Below are positions 62,219 through 64,000 of a DNA stretch of 64,000 nucleotides, one piece after another. Source of the stretch: Catellatospora sp. IY07-71 (GTDB lineage Bacteria; Actinomycetota; Actinomycetes; Mycobacteriales; Micromonosporaceae); assembly GCF_018326265.1 (NCBI RefSeq), contig NZ_AP023360.1:7623001-7687000 (forward strand). Direction: 5' to 3'. A program made the translations under genes and the position numbers. The stretch's first letter is position 1, and every line of letters begins with the position of its first letter. Under the pieces are notes generated by a model. That model had not been told where the DNA came from. It worked only from the letters and a program-made list of their open reading frames with translations, and ran no database searches.

Positions 62219-63567
62219 CGGCCCGCCTTTCGCAGCAGGGTGCGGCTGACCCGGGTGAGGTCGCGGGCCAGGGAGTCCTCGTCGGCGTGGATCAGTCGGC
62301 CGCTACGCACCACGAGCTGCCCGCCGACGAGCACCGCCTCGACCGGGGCGGGCGGGCCGAAGACCAGCGCCGCGACCGGATCCTCGATGCCGGCGTGGCC
62401 GAGGCCGTCCAGGCGCCACAGCACGACGTCGGCGAGCTTGCCCGGCTCCAGGCTGCCCAGCTCCCCGTCGCGGCCCAGGCAGCGGGCCCCGCCGGTGGTG
62501 CCCAGGACCAGCGCCTCACGGGCGGTGAGCGCGGCCGGGCCGCCCCGCAACCGGGCCGCGAGCATCGCCTGCCGCAGCTCCGGCCCCAGCTCCCCGGCCT
62601 CCTGCGAGGCGGCGCCGTCGACGCCCAGCCCGACCGGCGCGCCCGCGTCGAGCAGGTCGCGCACCCGCGCGGTCCCGGCCCCGAGCCGGGCGTTGGAGCT
62701 GGGACAGTGCGCCACGCCGGTGCCGGTGGCGCCGAGCCGGGCCACCGCGCCGTCGTCGAGGTGTACGCCGTGCGCGAGCCACACGTCGTCGCCGAGCCAG
62801 CCGAGCTTCTCGGCGTACTCGACGGGCGTGCAGCCGAAGCGCTCGCGGCAGAACGCGTCCTCCTCGACCGTCTCGGCCAGGTGCGTGTGCAGGCGCACCC
62901 CGTGCGCCCGCGCCAACGACGCGGCCTCGCGCATCAGGTCGGAGGTGACCGAGAACGGCGAGCACGGCGCGACCGCGACGCGCATCCGCGACGACGGCGA
63001 CGGGTCGTGGTGCCGCTCGATCGCCTCGGCGGTCGCGGCCAGCGCCGCGCCGGTGGACTCGACGATGCTGTCCGGCGGCAGCCCGCCCTGCGACGTGCCG
63101 AGGTCCATCGAGCCACGGCAGGCGTGCAGCCGTACGCCGATCGCCGCGGCCGCCTCGGCCTGGGTGCCGATCAGGTCGCCGGAGCCGCGCGGGAACACGT
63201 AGTGGTGGTCGGCGGCGGTGGTGCAGCCGGACAGGGCCAGCGCGCCGAGCCCGGCGGACGTGGTGACGTACACCAGTTCGTCGTCCAGCCCCGCCCACAC
63301 CGGATACAGCTCGACCAGCCAGTCGAACAGGTTGCTCTGCTGCGCGAGCCCCCGGGTGGCCCACTGGTAGAGGTGGTGGTGGGTGTTGACCAGGCCGGGC
63401 GTGGCCAGGCAGCCCCGGCCGTCGATGACCTGGTCGGCGGGCCCGTCGAAGCCGCCCGCGCCGACCGCGCTGATCCGGTCCCCGTCGAGCACCAGGTGCC
63501 CGTGCGGGTATTCGGTGCCGACGGCGTCGACCGTCGCGATCGCGCACCCGTTGACGACGGTTCTCAT
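62215..63567 (-). CDS. 8-oxoguanine/guanine deaminase-like amidohydrolase
   Basis: A 450-residue metal-dependent deaminase of the AtzB/8-oxoguanine deaminase group. Metal and catalytic sites: GLVNTHHHLYQWATRGLAQQ (about residues 59-78), CTTAADHHYVFP, VRLHTHLAETVEEDAFCRER (about 220), WLAHGVHLDD and GLGVDGAAS. The ATG overlaps the stop of the 2Fe-2S subunit (ATGA), and the stop overlaps the molybdenum subunit ATG. In a purine operon, deaminating guanine or 8-oxoguanine to xanthine or urate is the most likely reaction. Confidence 0.9.
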   Translation of the reverse strand: MRTVVNGCAIATVDAVGTEYPHGHLVLDGDRISAVGAGGFDGPADQVIDGRGCLATPGLVNTHHHLYQWATRGLAQQSNLFDWLVELYPVWAGLDDELVYVTTSAGLGALALSGCTTAADHHYVFPRGSGDLIGTQAEAAAAIGVRLHACRGSMDLGTSQGGLPPDSIVESTGAALAATAEAIERHHDPSPSSRMRVAVAPCSPFSVTSDLMREAASLARAHGVRLHTHLAETVEEDAFCRERFGCTPVEYAEKLGWLGDDVWLAHGVHLDDGAVARLGATGTGVAHCPSSNARLGAGTARVRDLLDAGAPVGLGVDGAASQEAGELGPELRQAMLAARLRGGPAALTAREALVLGTTGGARCLGRDGELGSLEPGKLADVVLWRLDGLGHAGIEDPVAALVFGPPAPVEAVLVGGQLVVRSGRLIHADEDSLARDLTRVSRTLLRKAGR

Positions 63568-64000
63568 GCCGCCCCCGCCCCGTCCGCGGCGGCCAGCCGT
63601 ACCGCGTCCATGATCTTCTCGTAGCCGGTGCAGCGGCACAGGTTCCCGGCCAGCGCCTCGCGGATCTCCGGGTCGCTGGGGTGCGGGTTGTGGGCCAGCA
63701 GGTCGTGCACCGAGACGATGAGGCCCGGCGTGCAGAAGCCGCACTGCACCGCGCCCGCCCGCAGGAACGCGCGCTGCACCGGGTCGAGCCCGCCCTCGGG
63801 GGCGAGCCCCTCGACGGTCCGGATGTCGCGCCCGGCGGCCTGGCCCGCGGCGACCAGGCAGGCGCAGACCGCGGTGCCGTCCAGGTACACCGTGCACGAG
63901 CCGCATTCGCCCTGCTCGCAGGCGTTCTTGCTGCCGGGCAGGCCGAGCCGCTCACGGAGCACGTAGAGCAGGCTCTCGCCCTCCCAGACGTCGTCGGCGG
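63564..64000 (-). CDS. Xanthine dehydrogenase, 2Fe-2S subunit (5' end cut off)
   Basis: The last 145 codons of a PucE/CoxS-like electron-transfer subunit; the start lies past the right edge. The plant-type cluster CEQGECGSCTVYLDGTAVCA comes first, then the helical cluster domain with QCGFCTPGLIVS and NLCRCTGYEKI. Together they carry two 2Fe-2S clusters. The FAD subunit is not in the window and probably lies just upstream. The stop overlaps the deaminase ATG. Confidence 0.95.
   Translation of the reverse strand, partial: ADDVWEGESLLYVLRERLGLPGSKNACEQGECGSCTVYLDGTAVCACLVAAGQAAGRDIRTVEGLAPEGGLDPVQRAFLRAGAVQCGFCTPGLIVSVHDLLAHNPHPSDPEIREALAGNLCRCTGYEKIMDAVRLAAADGAGAA

Overview
The window is a gapless stretch of very GC-rich DNA (third codon positions almost always G or C) with dense genes, many ATGA/GTGA overlaps and GTG starts. 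A mycothiol gene (mshC) next to its usual partners DUF3090 and SCO1664, a conservon-type histidine kinase/roadblock pair, and a string of apparently leaderless genes point to an actinomycete. Micromonosporaceae is my best guess; that is inference, since no rRNA is present. I saw no rRNA, tRNA, CRISPR array, transposase or phage gene.

Layout. 1-3636: end of a sugar-type ABC permease, then a NIT-domain sensor kinase with its roadblock partner. 3864-10828: a six-gene operon coding for a type-1 binding lipoprotein, a cytosine-deaminase-like amidohydrolase, a NitT/TauT-type ABC transporter (ATPase, permease, lipoprotein) and an FAD-linked oxidase; it looks like uptake and breakdown of a small, perhaps heterocyclic, compound. 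11096-15453: a DksA-like zinc-finger protein, a methyltransferase, a decayed HxlR regulator, DNA polymerase IV with a LexA-like box, and a small kinase. 15536-22017: a TPR protein overlapping an HSP90-family gene, then an HTH-N6-methylase protein with altered catalytic motifs. 22148-33934: an accessory-looking mixture of an XRE regulator divergent from a Cys-rich small protein, Nudix hydrolases, an HNH endonuclease whose coding end is repeated upstream of the gene, a DinB-fold protein, TM2 and other small membrane proteins, a MarR regulator divergent from an NmrA-like reductase, and a secreted ricin-pectate lyase behind a LacI-type palindrome.

34082-48546: metH, a PAC2 protein, a GntR regulator, three linked small membrane proteins, mshC-DUF3090-SCO1664, a three-gene ABC-2 exporter facing an HxlR-peroxiredoxin fusion across two 22-bp-spaced operators, and a small acetyltransferase. 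48697-52828: a SNF2 helicase and a SWIM zinc-finger protein whose reading frame breaks in a C run. 53222-64000: a coupled minus-strand purine-catabolism operon that enters from beyond the right edge: 2Fe-2S xanthine dehydrogenase subunit, 8-oxoguanine-type deaminase, molybdenum subunit, malate synthase, HpcH-like aldolase, allantoinase, allantoicase, MobA-like transferase and XdhC. It would carry purine ring carbon through allantoin to glyoxylate and malate.

Three families of dispersed 50-70 bp hairpin elements run through the window (called A, B and C here). Most sit between convergent genes and could act as two-way terminators. One A copy lies, in frame, inside the xanthine dehydrogenase molybdenum-subunit gene, and some B and C copies supply the last codons and stop of neighbouring genes. 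This hairpin system and its entry into coding sequence is the most unusual feature of the window.
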